Source: Chitinophaga sp. S165 (GTDB lineage: Bacteria; Bacteroidota; Bacteroidia; Chitinophagales; Chitinophagaceae). Taken from it: a stretch of DNA of 64,000 nucleotides. A program made the translations under genes and the position numbers. Where the stretch lies: NCBI RefSeq assembly GCF_003182155.1, contig NZ_QGTG01000004.1, positions 310,001 through 374,000 of the forward strand, written 5' to 3'. Positions 62,251-64,000 of the stretch are shown here, one piece after another (within the stretch, counting starts at the first letter, position 1; every line of letters begins with the position of its first letter). Under the pieces are notes generated by a model. It had not been told where the DNA came from. It was given only the letters and a program-made list of their open reading frames with translations, and searched no databases.

Positions 62251-63474
62251 ATGAACAGAGTGGTGATCACAGGGCTGGGAGTTTATTCCTGTATAGGTAA
62301 GAACCTGGACGAGGTACGTGATTCGTTATATAAAGGAAAATCCGGTATTATCCTGGACCCGGCCAGGAAGGCTTTCGGTTACCGTTCCGGTTTGACCGGG
62401 TATGTAGACCGTCCTGACCTGAAAGGAGTGCTTGACCGCCGTGCCCGCATGATGATGCCGGAGCAGGCGGAATTTGCTTTTATGAGCACTCGTGAGGCAC
62501 TGGAGCAGGCAAAGATAGATCCCGATTATATAGAAAAAACAGAAGTGGGACTGCTGTTCGGTAATGACAGCTCTTCCAAGCCGGTCGTAGAGGCAACGGA
62601 TATCATGCGTGAGAAAAAGGATACGATGCTGGTAGGTTCCGGATCGGTATTCCAGACCATGAACTCGACGGTAAACATGAATCTGGCTACTATATTCAAG
62701 CTGAGAGGTATTAACTTCAGCGTAAGTGCGGCCTGCGCAAGCGGTTCCCATGCTATCGGACTGGGATATATGTTTATCCGCAATGGTATGCAGGATTGTG
62801 TTGTATGTGGTGGCGCCCAGGAGATAAACATTTATTCTATGGGTAACTTCGATGCAATAGCAGCATTTTCTGTAAGAGAGAATGAGCCGGAAAAGGCAAG
62901 CCGCCCGTTTGATTGTGACCGTGATGGTTTGGTGCCAAGTGGCGGAGGTGCTACTGTGATCCTGGAAAGTCTGGAATCGGCAAAGCGTAGAGGTGCAAAT
63001 ATCCTGGCGGAAGTGATCGGTTATGGATTCTCTTCCAATGGTGCACACATTTCCAATCCAACAATAGACGGGCCGGTACGTTCCCTGCAGATCGCATTAC
63101 AAGATGCAGGACTACAGGCTAAAGACATCGAGTATATCAATGCGCACGCCACCAGCACGCCGGCAGGAGACGCCAGCGAAGCAGCGGCAATTGATCAGGT
63201 ATTCGGCGGATCAAGGCCGCATGTCAGCTCTACAAAGTCTATGACCGGGCATGAGTGCTGGATGGCTGGAGCCAGTGAAATAGTCTATTCCATGCTGATG
63301 ATGCAGAACGGTTTTATTGCCCCAAATATTAACCTGGAGAATCCGGATGGAGCAGCTGCCAGATTAAATATCAACAATACTACCATTAATAAAGATTTTA
63401 ATATATTTTTGTCTAATTCTTTTGGCTTTGGAGGTACTAATTCATCTCTGATAGTCAGGAAATGGACTGAGTAA
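62251..63474 (+). CDS. Beta-ketoacyl-ACP synthase (FabB/F-type)
   Basis: Condensing enzyme of about 407 residues. ATG 62251 gives the usual MNRVVITGLGVYSCIG; the longer frame from 62209 adds 14 residues. The catalytic set is complete: C162 in SAACASGSH, H299 in INAHATSTPAGD, K329 in STKSMTGH and H334 in GHECWMAGAS (the usual GHLLGAAG is altered to GHECWMAG). It elongates an ACP-bound chain with malonyl-ACP; in this context it probably extends the p-coumaroyl starter of a flexirubin-type polyene. It lies 73 bases after the reductase. Confidence 0.92.
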   Translation: MNRVVITGLGVYSCIGKNLDEVRDSLYKGKSGIILDPARKAFGYRSGLTGYVDRPDLKGVLDRRARMMMPEQAEFAFMSTREALEQAKIDPDYIEKTEVGLLFGNDSSSKPVVEATDIMREKKDTMLVGSGSVFQTMNSTVNMNLATIFKLRGINFSVSAACASGSHAIGLGYMFIRNGMQDCVVCGGAQEINIYSMGNFDAIAAFSVRENEPEKASRPFDCDRDGLVPSGGGATVILESLESAKRRGANILAEVIGYGFSSNGAHISNPTIDGPVRSLQIALQDAGLQAKDIEYINAHATSTPAGDASEAAAIDQVFGGSRPHVSSTKSMTGHECWMAGASEIVYSMLMMQNGFIAPNINLENPDGAAARLNINNTTINKDFNIFLSNSFGFGGTNSSLIVRKWTE

Positions 63475-63516
63475 ATAGTTAACTGTCAACACTTTAATAC
63501 CACAACTGAGGCAATA

Positions 63517-63547
63517 TTTAATATCTGCCCGGATATTTATACCTTTG
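63517..63547 (+). promoter_or_regulatory. Candidate promoter before the acyl carrier protein
   Basis: TTTA at 63517-63520 (one mismatch to TTTG), a 19-base spacer and a perfect TACCTTTG at 63540-63547 fit TAnnTTTG. It lies in a 232-base gap, so the ACP and the following genes may be transcribed separately from the ammonia-lyase operon. Confidence 0.45.
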
Positions 63548-63706
63548 AGGGACTAATTTACAGATGCAAGGAAGGTTGATCAGGTGAACTATCATCGAAG
63601 TAAAATTTTAAGATACAAGGGCCCGGACTAACAGCCAATCTAAGCGAATATTTTAATTCTGATAATCACGTATATAGCTCAACCTATATCCTAGAGTTAC
63701 ACTGAT

Positions 63707-63964
63707 ATGGACAAACAAGAAATCATACAAATCACGAATGCATTCCTCGTTGAGGAATTTGAAGCGGACGGAAACAAGATAACGCCTGATGCCAACCTGA
63801 AAGCTACCCTCGATCTGGATAGCCTGGACTACATTGACCTGGTTGTTGTGATCGAAAACAACTTTGGATTTAAAGTAAATCCTGAGGATTTCCAGGGGAT
63901 AGCCACATTCCAGGACTTTTATGACTACGTGGCTAATCGTATCAAACAAAAAGAACTGGTATAA
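63707..63964 (+). CDS. Acyl carrier protein
   Basis: An 85-residue ACP. The phosphopantetheine site is S39 in LDLDSLDYIDLVVVIE, and the protein is acidic and all-helical, as usual. It is a dedicated ACP of the pigment-type cluster rather than the housekeeping one, judging by its neighbours. The stop overlaps the next start as TAATG. Confidence 0.94.
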   Translation: MDKQEIIQITNAFLVEEFEADGNKITPDANLKATLDLDSLDYIDLVVVIENNFGFKVNPEDFQGIATFQDFYDYVANRIKQKELV

Positions 63965-64000
63965 TGCCTTCCTGGGAGGGGAAATCCAAGGGAAATAAGC
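63964..64000 (+). CDS. Start of a further cluster gene, cut by the window end
   Basis: ATG at 63964 overlaps the ACP stop (TAATG) and opens MPSWEGKSKGNK before the window ends. This start resembles that of the lipid A/lysophospholipid-type acyltransferases found in flexirubin clusters, but 12 codons do not allow a firm assignment. Confidence 0.55.
   Translation, partial: MPSWEGKSKGNK

Overview
The window looks like a chromosomal segment of a Chitinophaga-like member of the Bacteroidota. The evidence is indirect but consistent: promoter-like TTTG / TAnnTTTG pairs, families largely confined to the phylum (DUF4270, DUF4907, DUF4369-thioredoxin proteins, an M56 peptidase with a TonB-plug-like tail), pectin-type glycosidases with signal peptides in tight operons, and the beginning of what appears to be a flexirubin (aryl-polyene/dialkylresorcinol) pigment cluster with a tyrosine ammonia-lyase. 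No rRNA, tRNA, CRISPR array, transposase or prophage gene was found.

Layout. (1) 1-18.2 kb: a same-strand run of secreted enzymes for a rhamnose-rich pectin-like glycan: a sialidase-like propeller (cut by the window edge), a GH78 rhamnosidase fused to an Asp-box propeller, a Tat-exported TIM-barrel isomerase-like protein, a GH106 rhamnosidase fused to a GH43-like propeller, a GH2 beta-galactosidase, a second GH78, a CE8 pectinesterase and an MGH1-like glycosidase. Several genes overlap by 1-22 bases, and a terminator closes the run. No SusC/SusD pair is in view. (2) 18.2-21.6 kb: a perfect 30-bp hairpin, an unrecognised 179-residue protein and a GH3 beta-glucosidase. (3) 21.6-36.9 kb: histidine and tryptophan biosynthesis. 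The order is his leader-hisGDCB, a terminator inside a 486-bp inverted-repeat element, then trp leader-trpEGDCFBA-hisH-(GNAT-hisA)-hisF-hisIE. Both halves begin with a short leader peptide (His-rich, then Trp-Trp-Trp) followed by an attenuator, and the trp operon splits the his operon. (4) 36.9-44.8 kb: two tandem DUF4369/thioredoxin proteins, a BlaI-M56 regulator pair with two palindromic operators, a small secreted protein, a lipoprotein formylglycine-generating enzyme and a GH1 beta-glucosidase. (5) 44.8-51.2 kb: an outer-membrane protein and a DUF4270 lipoprotein, divergent from a kelch lipoprotein and a DUF4907 lipoprotein, then a LytS/LytTR two-component pair. (6) 51.3-59.7 kb: cysteine desulfurase and phosphoglucosamine mutase on the minus strand, then an LTA-synthase-type sulfatase, a methyltransferase, a PAP2 phosphatase, a ZIP transporter and a CNNM/CorC transporter. 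(7) 59.9 kb to the end: tyrosine ammonia-lyase, ketoreductase, ketosynthase, acyl carrier protein and the first codons of a further gene, the start of the pigment cluster.

The most interesting items are the two complete attenuators (the his one has all four competing RNA segments readable), the nesting of trp inside his so that hisHAFI probably lies under tryptophan control, a GNAT-HisA fusion, a HisB phosphatase domain lacking its zinc ligands, and an ORF-free inverted-repeat element that contains the hisB terminator. No database search or folding program was run; family assignments rest on recalled motifs.
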